From Cordylochernes scorpioides (Eukaryota > Arthropoda > Arachnida > Pseudoscorpiones > Chernetidae), in the NCBI GenBank assembly GCA_030710605.1, contig CP092879.1, forward strand, positions 43,030,344-43,094,343: a stretch of DNA of 64,000 bases. The letters run 5' to 3'. This document shows, piece after piece, positions 9,042 through 19,632 of the stretch. The first letter of the stretch is position 1; each line of letters starts with the position of its first letter. The notes beneath the pieces were generated by a model that saw only the letters and a program-made list of their open reading frames with translations, searched no databases and was not told where the DNA came from. Both the position numbers and the translations under genes were made by a program.

Positions 9042-12000
9042 CTTCCCCCTCTCCAGAGGTCGTCACGTCCTCGTGAGTGACCTCATCAATTCTTTCAAAA
9101 TAGGGTTTGAGTCTTGAGACATGGACAATCAATGGGTCTTGGCCAGGATTATCTTTCGGCTCAATTAAGTAATTTACGTTGGACAGCTTCTTTAATATTC
9201 GATATGGCCCAAAATATTTTCTCAATAGTTTTTCACATTTTCCGATTTTCCTGACTGGTGTCCAAACTGCCACTAAATGTCCTGGTTCATAGATTCTCTC
9301 GTTGTGTTTTTTGTCATAGTTTCTTTTCATTCTTTCCTGAGTCTTCTCTGTGTTGTTAATGACTACCTGTCTCGTCCTTGCTATTTTATCTAAGTAGTTT
9401 TCTATATATTCGTCGTAATCGTCCAAGTTACTGTCCGTTGGGATATTCTCGTCGTCTAAGAGGGACATGGGTTCCCTCCCAAACAACAGGAAAAATGGAG
9501 AGTAGCCTGTGGTTTCTTGAATTGTGGTATTATATGCGTGGGTGATAAAAGGAAGGATTTCGTCCCAGTTCTTCTGATCCGTATTCACATACATGCTGAT
9601 CATATTGATTAAAGTTCTATTTAGCCGTTCCGTTAGTCCGTTAGTCTGAGGGTGGTAGCTCGTTGTGAAGCAATGTTTAACTTTGCACATTTTCATAACC
9701 TCCTTCATCAAATTGCTAGTGAATTGTGAACCTCTGTCGCTGATAAGAAATCTTGGAGCCCCGTGACGTAAAAATATATGTTCGATTAAAAATGTAGAGA
9801 CTTCTTTCACTGTCGCTTCTGGTACTGCCTTTGTTTCAGCATACTTGGTATAATAATCCGTCAACACAATGATCCATTTCCTTCTTCTTTTCGTTGATGG
9901 CAAGGGGCCAACAAAGTCAATTCCGATTCTTTCAAAAGGGTGGTTAGCTGGGGGAATAGGTTGTAGAAGTCCAGATGACAACTGATTTGAACCTTTCCGA
10001 CTTTGGCAAAGATGGCACGTCTTTACAAATTCGGAAACATCTTTCAGCATGGAAGGCCAATAGTATTTATTCTTCAATCGGTATGTGGTTCTGGCGACGC
10101 CCAGATGGCCATTCAGCATATGGTTGTGGTATTCACTCATGATTTCTTTCCTTCTCTTCTTTGGCACTACCAGCAACCATTCTCTACCTTCAGGATTTGG
10201 ATTTTTCTTGTAGAGACACCCATTTTCTTCTTTAAAGTTCTGTGTAATTGAACGCTTGTTTCCACTAAGGTTCTCCTTAATATTCTCAATAAAATCGTCC
10301 TTTTCGTCTATTATTTGATTCAAAAATAGTCTTTCATAATCCTCGTCCCATTCGTTTTCTGGTAAGGGTCCTCTAGATAGACCATCAGCGTCCAGATGTT
10401 TTTTTCCCGATTTGTGTATAATTTCGAAATTATATTCCTGAATCTTCAGTGCCCATCGTGCTAATCGACCGGTCGGATCTTTTAAATTCTTAAGCCAGCA
10501 TAGTGCGTGATGATCAGTTACGATTTTAAAGTGCCTTCCATATAAATAGGGCCGTAATTTTGATATCGACCACACTACAGCTAAACATTCCTTTTCGGTG
10601 GTTGAATAATTTTGCTCAGGTTTACTTAGGGTTCGGCTCAAATATGATATTACCTTCTCTTCGCCACCGATATTTTGAATTAGTGTTGCGCCTAAGCCGA
10701 TGTTAGAGGCATCTGTGTGAATGCAGGTGGCTGCATTTGGATCAAAGTGACCTAAAATTGGCGGATTCATAAGAGCTTTTTTAAGGTTTTGGAACGCTTC
10801 TTCCTGCTTTCCTGTCCAGATAAATTGCACATTTTTTCTGATGAGACTGGTCAATGGGTCAGCGATTAATGAGAAATCTTTAATAAATTTTCTATAATAT
10901 GAGCACATTCCTAGGAATGATTGCACTTCTTTGGCCTTCTTGGGCTGAGGAAAATCTCTAACGGCTTTGATATTATATTCGGCAGGTTTTATACCCTCTT
11001 GGTTGGTTATATGTCCAAGGATCTCAAGTTCCTCGAAAGCAAATCTGCATTTCTTGGCGTTCAGTTTTAAATTAGATTCGCTGAAGCATCTGAGGACAGC
11101 TTCAAGTCTTTTAATGTGGGTTGGAAAGTCCGAGCTGTATATAATTACATCGTCCAGGTAGCAAAGGCAAATCTGCCATCTCAGATTTCCGAGGACATTG
11201 TCCATGTTCCTCTCAAAAGTAGCAGGGGCGTTGCATAGACCGAAGGGCATTACGTTGAATTCATATAACCCATGTGCAGTAGTGAAAGCCGTCTTCTCTT
11301 TGTCTCTCTCTTCAATTTCGACTTGCCAATATCCCGATTTGAGATCTATTGCTGAGAAGTACTTGGATCCTTGGAGAGTATCCATTACATCATCAATTCT
11401 TGGGATTGGATAAACATCCTTCACTGTTACTTCATTTAATTTCCTGTAGTCCACACAAAATCTGTATTTGCCATCTCGTTTTTTGACCAATATAACGGGA
11501 AAGGACCAGGGACTTGAAGATTGTCTAATTATTCCTTCTTCGAGCATCTCGTCTATTTGATCCTTTATGATGGTTCGTTCCTTAGCGCTTACCCGGTAAG
11601 GCTTGTGCTTTATTGGTTTTGCGTCTTCTGTATGAATCTGATGTTTTGCCAAACTGGTCCTACCTAACCTCGATGAGAACAAATCAGTATACTTGGCCAA
11701 AATTTGGTTTAACCTCTCTTGTTCTTTAAATGATAAATTTTTGTTTATTTGAAATTGTATTTCGTCATTTTCATTCTGCTTCTCTTTATTCTCTATAAAA
11801 TTTACCCCTGCAGGAAGACTTCCATAAGCCAATGTTTGGTCTTTCATGATTTTTAAAGGTCGAGGATAAGGGTTCGTTATCCAGATATGGGTTTTCTTAT
11901 CTGTGACCGTAAGCAAACTTCTTGCCAATCGAAGACCATTTGTTTGAGTCATTCTGTTGTTCTCTTCGATGACATATTCGCCATCCTCTGCTTCTATTGA

Positions 12001-12435
12001 GGCCCTAATCAATTTAATAGATAGTTTAGGTATAACGGTATCTGTAGTGCTCTTTATTTTTTTTAGATCATAATTGCTTAGGCCATGATTACTCATCAAA
12101 TTATATTTTATTGTTTCTCGTTTACAATCAATTTTAGCATTCATTTTTTTAAGGAAATCTCGTCCAAGAATAAGAGTTCGTAGATGCGCGTCCATTACTA
12201 CAAATTCGTGGGATAATTCAGTGTCATCAATTTTTAAATCTAAAATAATGCTACCTACCATATCTAATTTTTTTCCATCGGGTCCTGAGCACGTTTTAGT
12301 GAGACTATTTATTTCACGGCCAGCAAAAAGTGCTGTTCTTAGGTCGACCACTGAAAGATCGGCGCCTGTATCAATCAAAGCTTCGCATAACCCTATCTTG
12401 TCCACATTAATATTAATTTTGTACCTAGGGTCCAA
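9025..12435 (-). CDS. Gypsy pol polyprotein (protease-RT-RNase H-integrase)
   Basis: 1136 aa. Aspartic protease ALIDTGADLSVV lies near residue 20. Reverse transcriptase has FCVDYRKLNEVTV, FSAIDLKSGYWQV and CYLDDVIIYSS. RNase H starts at CIHTDASNIGLGATL. Integrase shows the zinc-binding HLGVARTTYR...CHLCQSRK region, the catalytic IGIDFVGPLP, LISDRGSQF and NGLTERLNRT motifs, and a C-terminal GPY/F-type module (YFGPYRILKKL). Order and motifs place it in Ty3/gypsy. Gag lies just upstream in another frame, as is common where these families use recoding. The stop codon falls inside the 3' LTR. Confidence 0.95.
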   Translation of the reverse strand: MDPRYKININVDKIGLCEALIDTGADLSVVDLRTALFAGREINSLTKTCSGPDGKKLDMVGSIILDLKIDDTELSHEFVVMDAHLRTLILGRDFLKKMNAKIDCKRETIKYNLMSNHGLSNYDLKKIKSTTDTVIPKLSIKLIRASIEAEDGEYVIEENNRMTQTNGLRLARSLLTVTDKKTHIWITNPYPRPLKIMKDQTLAYGSLPAGVNFIENKEKQNENDEIQFQINKNLSFKEQERLNQILAKYTDLFSSRLGRTSLAKHQIHTEDAKPIKHKPYRVSAKERTIIKDQIDEMLEEGIIRQSSSPWSFPVILVKKRDGKYRFCVDYRKLNEVTVKDVYPIPRIDDVMDTLQGSKYFSAIDLKSGYWQVEIEERDKEKTAFTTAHGLYEFNVMPFGLCNAPATFERNMDNVLGNLRWQICLCYLDDVIIYSSDFPTHIKRLEAVLRCFSESNLKLNAKKCRFAFEELEILGHITNQEGIKPAEYNIKAVRDFPQPKKAKEVQSFLGMCSYYRKFIKDFSLIADPLTSLIRKNVQFIWTGKQEEAFQNLKKALMNPPILGHFDPNAATCIHTDASNIGLGATLIQNIGGEEKVISYLSRTLSKPEQNYSTTEKECLAVVWSISKLRPYLYGRHFKIVTDHHALCWLKNLKDPTGRLARWALKIQEYNFEIIHKSGKKHLDADGLSRGPLPENEWDEDYERLFLNQIIDEKDDFIENIKENLSGNKRSITQNFKEENGCLYKKNPNPEGREWLLVVPKKRRKEIMSEYHNHMLNGHLGVARTTYRLKNKYYWPSMLKDVSEFVKTCHLCQSRKGSNQLSSGLLQPIPPANHPFERIGIDFVGPLPSTKRRRKWIIVLTDYYTKYAETKAVPEATVKEVSTFLIEHIFLRHGAPRFLISDRGSQFTSNLMKEVMKMCKVKHCFTTSYHPQTNGLTERLNRTLINMISMYVNTDQKNWDEILPFITHAYNTTIQETTGYSPFFLLFGREPMSLLDDENIPTDSNLDDYDEYIENYLDKIARTRQVVINNTEKTQERMKRNYDKKHNERIYEPGHLVAVWTPVRKIGKCEKLLRKYFGPYRILKKLSNVNYLIEPKDNPGQDPLIVHVSRLKPYFERIDEVTHEDVTTSGEGEVLHHD

Positions 12436-12491
12436 CTTTCTAATTCCATTTATGGTCGACTTGCTTTGATTGAAGGATTCAGGCGCGACAC

Positions 12492-13655
12492 TTAGTTTAA
12501 ATCTTCCAACACGGAATATCTATTCCCTGTAGGAATATTCATTTGTGTGTCATTACAAACATCCGCATAGAGGCGAGGCCGTGTATAATCTTTCCTTTCG
12601 TCCATTTGAAGATTTTCTTGGCTCTTGTCTTGGGAAACTGAGGGGTCCTCTTCTACGATCCTCACAAACTTGACTCTGCAATACCGCGCTACGTGTCCTG
12701 GCTTGTTACACTTGAAACATATTGGTCTCCCGTCTTCTGTCCTATTCCTGTTTGAATCTGGACTCTTATTGTAGGTTTTCCTTGGGTAGACCGGTTTTGG
12801 CTCAGGAATGGGAGTGTAAAATCGTCTAGGGGCAGATACCTGGGGCAGCGGCTTGTTCTGGTAGTACCTCGGAGCGGGGGCCTGGGGCTTGGGGGTGTTC
12901 TGGTAGTACCTCGGAGCGGGGGCCTGGGGCTTGGAGGTGTTCTGGTCTGGTCTTCTGAACGACGGAGCGTTCTTCCATTGCTCTTGATGGTGGGAACGAG
13001 GAGAGCGTGGTCCATTATATAGAACCTTTGATTTTTCTATACGTTCTTGATAATTATTTTCAAACAAATCCATCTTTTTACACAATCTTAGGAGTTCGTT
13101 GGTATTCTTAGGAGGGTTCAAGTAGAGGGCAAAAGAGTATTCTTTCTTTAACCCTCCAATAACCCAATTTATTTTATTCTCTTCTTCCATTTGGGGGTCG
13201 ACCTTGTTGCACAGAACCAGGATATCCTCTGCAAACCTGATTGCAGGTTCATTCCACTGCTGCATTCTGTTCAGCCTCATCTTCAATTCTTCTTTGTTGG
13301 CGTCTGAGCCAAAATCCTGAATTAGGCGGCTCTTGAAATGTTCCCAGCTGGTAAAACTTATTTTGTGTAGGTCCAGCCAGGTTTTGGCGCTACCAATCAT
13401 GTTCATGGCTGCATAGCGAGAAATAATATATTCTGCCCAGTGGTACAGGAAGCCAATTTCTTCAAGGGACTCAATCCATGGGCGAGGGTCTTCTGTTCCA
13501 TCATATTTGGGGATGTCTATGTTGGGGTTCAAAACAACTGGGTCGGCACTTGCATCTCTACCAATTGTTGCACTGGGCTGCGGTTTGGCAGATTCTTCAG
13601 TCTTGAGTCTCTCCTCAGACGTGTCTTGCATCTTTCCAGAACGTGTCTCAACCAT
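12492..13655 (-). CDS. Gypsy gag polyprotein
   Basis: 387 aa. It has a Ty3-type capsid core (FESLEEIGFLY-like region through IRFAEDILVLCNKV), a proline-rich linker containing a short internal duplication (APRYYQNTPKPQ repeated), and one CCHC zinc knuckle CFKCNKPGHVARYC for RNA binding. The first Met (MVETRSGKMQ) lies inside the 5' LTR, so the LTR encodes about the first 30 residues and the frame reads straight through the LTR edge. Confidence 0.9.
   Translation of the reverse strand: MVETRSGKMQDTSEERLKTEESAKPQPSATIGRDASADPVVLNPNIDIPKYDGTEDPRPWIESLEEIGFLYHWAEYIISRYAAMNMIGSAKTWLDLHKISFTSWEHFKSRLIQDFGSDANKEELKMRLNRMQQWNEPAIRFAEDILVLCNKVDPQMEEENKINWVIGGLKKEYSFALYLNPPKNTNELLRLCKKMDLFENNYQERIEKSKVLYNGPRSPRSHHQEQWKNAPSFRRPDQNTSKPQAPAPRYYQNTPKPQAPAPRYYQNKPLPQVSAPRRFYTPIPEPKPVYPRKTYNKSPDSNRNRTEDGRPICFKCNKPGHVARYCRVKFVRIVEEDPSVSQDKSQENLQMDERKDYTRPRLYADVCNDTQMNIPTGNRYSVLEDLN
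13546..13563 (-). promoter_or_regulatory. Candidate primer-binding site
   Basis: TGGTAGAGATGC on the minus strand begins two bases inside the 5' LTR edge, the expected place and TGG start for pairing with a tRNA 3' CCA end. The tRNA was not identified. The site is inside the gag frame. Confidence 0.45.
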
Positions 13656-13913
13656 CTTACAAGGTTAAACCAGTCAATAATAAGACAACTATAAATTTAG
13701 GTAGCACCTAGAATCTCCCTTTATTTACCACATCAAAGTTTAAAGCATGTAGGGTATTTAGTGTATCAAAATACAAATGTTTTATAGTACATAATATTTT
13801 ATATTAATAATCTGTTTTATAAAAATAAATAAATTTATAATTTAAATTTTAAATATATTAAAAATAATATTATAAATAATTTTAAAAATAGGCGCATTAA
13901 TCATGATGCAACA
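13566..13913 (-). repeat. 5' LTR of the gypsy element
   Basis: Identical by eye to 8694-9041. It contains the gag start codon. The adjoining ATAT at 13914-13917 matches the base pairs before 8694. Confidence 0.93.
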
Positions 13914-13949
13914 ATATCTATGATTTTCTCTCTTGGGTAGAAAAAACGT

Positions 13950-14745
13950 AATTGCTAAACTATGTATATGTAATGAAGGTCTGGTAGCCTCTTGTAGAAT
14001 CCTGTCGACTTAAAATGTGATGAGATCCTGTTGACTCTCGTTATACTGTGTTGACCGAGAGGAACAGTCAGGATAAGGAGTTTTCCAGTACCTCTCTGCA
14101 CCTTGGAAGACCTTTTACAATTCTCACAAAATACAGGCAGTCGTGGTCGAGGCAGAGTGGAAAGCTTGGGAATGTCCACACAAAAAACGAAGACACAGTT
14201 GCACTAAGAAAGTTCCTTGAACAGATAAAAGTTGAGCTAGGAGCGAAAGATGGAGATAGAAGAGTTCTTGCTGGTCTACATGGTGGATGAGGTGGACCTG
14301 GGGTACAACCGACGAGGGCTCACGCAGATGCTGAAGTAACTGTCAAGTGACTATCAAGTGACTGTATTTTTGGCTAAGACGGGGGCCTTATATATCTTTT
14401 CCGAGAAAGGGAGTATTGCATTTCAACAGATGCGAAGAGCGTGGATCGTCTGGCGAAATTGGACACTGGCGCCGTGGCAGTTTCCATCTTTAGACCTTGT
14501 TGTTTTGGGAATGCTATATGCTCGATCTCTGCTTTAGCTCAACTCTTAATCTATTACAGAGTTTTATTTATTTATCCTCAGTTTGTACAAAGTACATTAC
14601 ATATGATGATGTAATGACACATGTCAATAATGCGTATAATCATTTACAGATGTGTTTCAATTATACAACATGAAAATCTTGTTATAGTTATATACAATAT
14701 GGGGTTGTTGGTTTAAATTACCATATATATGTATTTAATTCATTG
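13950..14745 (+). repeat. Interspersed repeat A, copy 1
   Basis: Shares long similarity with 37960-38490. Common blocks include GTCGTGGTCGAGGCAGAG, GGAATGTCCACAC, ATGAGGTGGACCTGG, and a distal block with GGGTTGTTGGTTTAAATTACC. No protein of a known family is encoded. It may be a solo LTR or a non-autonomous retroelement. Confidence 0.65.
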
Positions 14746-15104
14746 GTTGTTCCTAGGTAAAATGTGAAATCAAGCATGATTTTAATGTCCTTTTTACTTT
14801 CTTTTCTTCTTTAAACTTCAACTCAAACCTTGTAATTCACCAATGTAATAGTTCTCTAAATAATTCTCTGAATTTAGTGTTGTTGCTTGACTCAAGCATC
14901 CCTTGTGGGGATATCGCGTCTGATTTGATGATAATAAATAAATCTCTTTGACTACTGCTAACTATACGTAACAAAGTTTCCTGTGGCGTATAGAAGTTGA
15001 TAACTATTTGATTGAATTAAGGTGTTTATAAAATTAATAGACGAATGGCCCGGGCAACGCCCGGGGTTTACCCGAGTGCGAATATATGTTAAAACCGTTG
15101 TCTT
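14746..15104. other. No gene seen
   Basis: AT-rich, no recognisable feature. It ends with a short GC-rich patch (GCCCGGGCAACGCCCGGGG) near 15048-15066 that can form a hairpin. Confidence 0.35.
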
Positions 15105-15600
15105 GGGTGGTCGCTATTGACAGGGTGGTCTGTATAGACAGGTGGATGTATCACACAGCTGATAACAGGGTTGTCTAGAGTGGTCGCTATAGACAGGGTG
15201 GTCTGTATAGACAGGTGGATGTATCACACTGCTGATAACAGGGTTGCCTAAGGTGACCGCTATAGACAGGGTGGTCTGTATAGACAGGTGAATGTAACAC
15301 ACTGATGATAACAGGGTTGCCTAAGGTGACCGCTATAGACAGGGTGGTCTGTATAGACAGGCAGCTGATAACAGGGTTGTCTAGAGTGGTCGCTATAGTC
15401 AGGGTGGTCTGTATAGACAGGTGTATGTATCACACTGCTGTTAACAGGGTTGCCTAGAGTGACCGCTATAGACAGGGTGGTCTGTATAGACAGGTGAATG
15501 TAACACACTGATGATAACAGGGTTGTCTAGAGTGGCCGCTATAGACAGGTGTATGTATCGCACAGCTGATAACAGGGTTGTCTAGAGGGGCAGGGCAGGG
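15105..15600. repeat. 73-bp minisatellite, about seven units
   Basis: Units carry CTATAGACAGGGTGGTCTGT then ATAGACAGGTG, GTATCACAC and TGATAACAGGGTTG. One unit is shorter by about 11 bp. The CTATAGACAGG core is shared with the Tigger-like MITE at 16262-16422, which suggests an origin from such an element. Confidence 0.88.
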
Positions 15601-16117
15601 AGGCCACGTGTTCGCTGGCAGCCAATGGGCGCGCATTCTATCCGTGAGCTTCAGACATACAGACAAACAGACAGAATAAGGCAAATATATAAGTAGATGT
15701 TGTGTGTTGTTGTGATTCTATGATTCCTATAAGAATTTATTTGTTAACTATAGAAATTTTTAATTTATGTCGAAGGTTTGATTATCTGTTTTGCATATAA
15801 TGATCTATCTCTTCTAAATTTCAACATTTTAAAATGAAAAATAGCTAAAAAGTGAAATTGTACTGGGATCAGGTTTGTAACGGCAGCTGGCATGCCTATA
15901 TAGTAAATTATCAGTGAGCACATTATTATCACTGATGGTACTCTGTGCAATTGCCTTTTGACTTATTGTAATATATATCCACATGTAAACTTATGTCTGA
16001 TATATTAATATTATGTCTGATGTTAGCCAAAAAGAAATAAAGACTTTCTTTTTTAACTTTCAAATACTTCTTGCTGATTAACGTCAACCAACAAACACGA
16101 GGACGTTACAAGGTTGA
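15601..16117. other. No gene seen
   Basis: Begins with a GC-richer patch (15601-15660) and a CAGACA-rich stretch, then ordinary AT-rich DNA. The 61-aa minus frame has no recognisable features. Confidence 0.35.
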
Positions 16118-16252
16118 TAAATTAAGAAAAGACATCTTCTAATTGTGCAATTAAAAGTTTCTGATAAATATCAATTGATATTTATTTCAACAGATAACGA
16201 ATGCCATCAGAAATTTTTATTTGCACGAACAGATGTCTTTTCTTAATTTATT
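16118..16252. repeat. Foldback MITE
   Basis: Long inverted arms: ATAAATTAAGAAAAGACATC at the left and its complement at the right, continuing inward with mismatches through the TTTCTGAT/ATCAGAAA pair. No coding content. Confidence 0.65.
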
Positions 16253-16261
16253 TTTTTTATA

Positions 16262-16422
16262 CAGTTAAACCTGTCTATAGCGCCCCCTCTAAATAACGCC
16301 TTCCTCTCTATAGCGCCCGATTTTAAACATTAAAATGTAAACATTTTACATTAAAAGTGACCTGTCTATAGCACCCTATTTTGGTGAGTTCCAAGAGGGA
16401 GCGCTATAGACAGGTTTAACTG
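16262..16422. mobile_element. Tigger/pogo-type MITE, complete
   Basis: 161 bp with inverted termini CAGTTAAACCTGTCTATAGC and its complement, flanked by TA target duplications (16260-16261 and 16423-16424). The CAGT...AACC start and TA duplication are typical of pogo/Tigger elements. Non-coding, so non-autonomous. Confidence 0.85.
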
Positions 16423-16685
16423 TATTAACATTCATTCTGTTTTCGTTATACCACAAATTTGTCTAGATTTCTTTGTAGGCCGTTATTTTGTTTCGTTCTG
16501 TACATGGCTATATCGTCTGAATAGAAGGCATTTGCTGTTGGACAGTCACATCCTTTCTATATTATAAAAAAAGATAAAGAAAAGAAGCAAAATTTCAAAA
16601 GTCATTGAGCAGTCGAGCTCTGTATTTAGGAACAAATATACCCACAGAATTATTTCTTCAATAAAAAAGAAAAACGCAATATAAC

Positions 16686-16832
16686 AGCGGTATGGTAGAT
16701 TAATCTGGCGAAACCGCTGGAAGGGGTCATCACTAATGAGTCAGGTCCTCCCATTAATTTTTAATTGCAGTAAGGGTAGTAGAAAATTGTTTAATTTTCA
16801 AAAGAATCATATGCGTCTATAATAGTTTCGAA
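16686..16832. repeat. Fragment of the ~440-bp MITE family
   Basis: Matches the GGTATGGTAGATTAA, CCGCTGG and TCCCATTAATTTTT blocks and the TAATAGTTTCGAATT terminus of the palindromic copies at 50765-51560. Confidence 0.7.
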
Positions 16833-16988
16833 TTCTCATAAAAAAGGAAAGTAAAAACAAAATTTAAATGGTCAAAATAAAGTCAAAAGTTGTTGTTAGG
16901 ATTAAAGCTATTCATAGAATCATTTTTAACAAAACAAAGTTAAAGGAAAAATATAAAATTTTGAAAGGGCCAAAATGAAAACCTAATA

Positions 16989-17198
16989 TGTACACTGTGT
17001 GACAAGGAAATTACTGAAGAACTCCCCCATTACCTGCTTAATTGTACAGCCCTTGATAAAGAAAGGAAGGCCCTATATCAACAAATTAAATGTACCAACA
17101 TTTCACCTTATGTATTGCTTTCCAAAATATCTAAGGCAATAGCTTACTATAATTTTTTTAGATCATCATTATGTAAGGACCAGTCAACAATTGAATGA
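16989..17198 (+). pseudogene. LINE ORF2 C-terminal fragment
   Basis: Seventy codons ending in TGA read CTLCDKEITEELPHYLLNCT and onward. The CxxC...H...C spacing is the zinc-knuckle-like motif at the end of Jockey/R1/I-type LINE reverse transcriptase proteins. It is 5'-truncated, as most LINE copies are. A short 3' UTR with ATAAAGGCTTT and a (GT)n run near 17320 follows, like the tail near 46920. Confidence 0.6.
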
Positions 17199-17320
17199 CT
17201 TTGAGACGAAGAGTAAAGCCAGTTCAATTTCCATTTCACTACCTATGTAAATAACACAAGATGATTATTATCTTACCCAATTGGGAGAATCTATATGGGG
17301 CATGTCCCTAATAAAGGCTT

Positions 17321-17775
17321 TGTGTGTGTGTGTGTGAAATAGCCAAAATGGAATCGAAAACTGTAGTTAGGGTTAGAAGCACCCACACACAATGTTAATT
17401 AACCCTTTCCAGATATTATGCACAAAGGAAGGAAGCGATCAATTTTCAAGGTAATTAAACCAATCAATCTGTGTTCAGGTCTGAGTGTGGCAGGAGTAGC
17501 GGAAGAAAAAGATTTGGCGACAAATTAGTGTGGCAGCCATTAGCACAATTAATGCAGCGGCAGCCCCTTCAGTGGTGACTCAGGTGAATGCCTATACTGA
17601 GAGGATTAACTGGGGATACCACCCTGAATCATGGCTTGGTTGAATCATGATGACAGCTTGGCGACTCGCTTCCCAACCTTTGGAATGCAAAAAAAAAAAA
17701 GAAACTTTTTAGAAGGATTAATGTTACCACACTACAACCTCCCATGAGAGATCTCCACAAAAAAACTTTTTTTTT
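17321..17775. other. No gene seen
   Basis: (GT)n at the LINE tail, then unique-looking sequence. An A-run at 17690-17700 could be the tail of an unrecognised retroposon. Confidence 0.3.
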
Positions 17776-18080
17776 GCTTATCCCTAGTACACGTGACACA
17801 GGCCATGATAATCATGGTGGGTAGAAGTAGGCAACTGCTTTTACTGTAGGTGCATTACATATCTACACATGTGAAAAGCAGTTCGACTTTGCACTTACAA
17901 ATGTGCCATAGCCTCGTTTTGGTTACTTACACTCGCTGGTGGGGTTGAACTTTTGCAATAATCGGGGATCATTCGAACATTTTTTTTTTTAAATAGATAA
18001 AAGTGCCCAACGAGGGAATCGAACCTGGATCGTAGCGGTCGAAAATCAACGGTTTAGACCATTCTTCCACCGACCCCCCC
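17776..18080 (-). mobile_element. tRNA-derived SINE, full length
   Basis: Complete minus-strand copy. It has the GGGGGG head start, an A-box-like GGTCTAAACC, B-box GGTTCGATTCC, the body with AAAAGTTCAACCCC and CTTTTCACATGTGTAGATAT, and the tail CATGGCCTGTGTCACGTGTA. Confidence 0.85.
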
Positions 18081-18179
18081 CACACAAAAAAACATGTTTA
18101 TCCTTAGTGTCTTTTAAGAAGCGCCAGCGCGCCATCTAGTGGAGCAAAAATAAACCAAACGTTTATTTAACTTGCTCCG

Positions 18180-18600
18180 TGATATTTGGCCAACCCAATT
18201 TCTTGATAAATCAAGGAAAGTCAACCACGAACGCGTTTCGGACTGTTGGCCCTTGTCAGCGTGGTGCAGACTGTACCTCTACGACCAAAATTTGGTCCCA
18301 GAGGCTTCCTGAGAAATCAAGAAATAGGTATTTAATGCCAAGTTTGAATAAATACGCTTTTCATGTGAAAAAACAATAAAAAATATAAAAAATATCAGGT
18401 TATATTTTTTATTGTTTTTTCACACACATATTTATATATTAAAAATAAAGAAGGCATTTCCTGACCACGAGCACATGTGATTTTTAGATGGCAGAGCGCT
18501 TGTGGTCAGGAAATGCCTTATTTATTTTTAATATCAACACCTGACCCACTTATTTTATTATTTTTTTCTATTGTTTTTCATATATATATATTTTAAACTT
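18180..18600. repeat. Foldback cluster with decayed hammerhead-like site
   Basis: 18180-18250 on the minus strand has CTGACAAGGGCCAACAGTCC followed by GAAACG, a degraded hammerhead-like core. 18445-18530 is a near-perfect palindrome whose arms share GGCATTTCCTGACCAC, followed by TTAATATCAACACCTGAC, a string also found near 35-55. Confidence 0.55.
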
Positions 18601-19377
18601 AATTCTATTGACGTTATGTGGCGCTGAGTATGTTTTTGATATTAATATGTTGTTATACTTTGAAAAAGGATAACGTTCAGCCAACTGAAATATCGGTAAA
18701 TACATTATTTTTGATACAATATATGCCTATTTTTAATTAAAAAATATTATAATATATAACCATGTTAATTTGCATAATACTCCGACCATACATACTCCAT
18801 ATATATAGAGTGTCAAAATTTCATCCGGTTATGTTAAAATTATGAAAATGTATGCAGAATAAACGGACAATTTGTACTTTTATTGAAGGATTTGCATATT
18901 GTGAGGTCTAAACTATAATAGTGATTTATTGAACTCTATAGGGTGCCAAAATATCAGCCAAATTTGTAAAATATTGTGGAAACCTATGCATGAAACAAAT
19001 AAGCAAAATTTCCCTTCTTTATTAGAGTATAATTTGCTATTTTTGAAACTTTTGATATAGGTAACGATAAGATAGAAGTGTTTTGAAACGGGGTCTTCTT
19101 TGCTGTTTGAAACGGGTATATGCAAATTATCGGAAAAATTGTCGCATTCTGTGCTCGAAGCTATGATAGGAATTTCTTTCAGAGGTATCTATGTATCGTG
19201 TTAGAATTTAACTGGTCAAATATGGTAGAAACTATGCGGAGCAAACAATTCCATAGACATTTTCTTTATATGGATTTTACTGAACTGTAAAAGATGGAGA
19301 ATGTACATTCCCTAAACCTAAAAAATATGCAATAATAATGCATAAATATTTTCAAAAGATATTTTTTACGAATACAC
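18601..19377. other. No gene seen
   Basis: AT-rich. 18600-18730 is a diverged single arm of the foldback at 38800-39165 (GTGGCGCTGAGT, GTTCAGCC). The rest holds nothing I can support. Confidence 0.4.
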
Positions 19378-19497
19378 ACACATACAGGTTTATTAAGACT
19401 ATCAGTCTTATACAGATTGATCATAGGAAGAAGCATAGATGGAGCTCCTATACTCCAGGCAGCGTAGAACCCAACAGCCTCCAAGTCCGACGCATGT
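19378..19497. repeat. Interspersed repeat B, copy 1
   Basis: Shared with 23898-24035: AAGCATAGATGGAGCTCC, TTATTAAGAC and GTCTTATACAGA blocks. Unknown family. Confidence 0.6.
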
Positions 19498-19632
19498 TAT
19501 TTTTTACGAATACAAAGTTAATGATTCTAAATATATCACTCATTGTTTTATATATATAAAAAAATTGAAAAATCAAAATTCTCTCTCAAATAAATTCTCT
19601 CTCCATTAAATTCAATATATCTTCTAAAAAAT

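Larger units (their letters stand above)
8694..13913 (-). mobile_element. Ty3/gypsy LTR retrotransposon, whole-looking and young
   Basis: 5.2-kb element with two 348-bp LTRs (TGTTGCA...TGCAACA) that are identical by eye, flanked by ATAT on both sides. It contains gag and one long pol frame with protease, reverse transcriptase, RNase H and integrase in Ty3/gypsy order. A polypurine tract (complement of 9042-9054) precedes the 3' LTR, and a candidate primer-binding site starts two bases after the 5' LTR. It looks whole, with no break noticed. Identical LTRs imply a very recent insertion. Confidence 0.93.

Noticed and set aside
10003-12469. Plus-strand frames inside the gypsy element
   Set aside because: Antisense shadows of pol and gag.
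12689-13015. 108-aa proline-rich minus frame
   Set aside because: Alternate frame over the gag linker.
15114-15684. Minus-strand frames with repeated CLYRPP-like peptides
   Set aside because: Translation of the 73-bp minisatellite; no start context or protein features.
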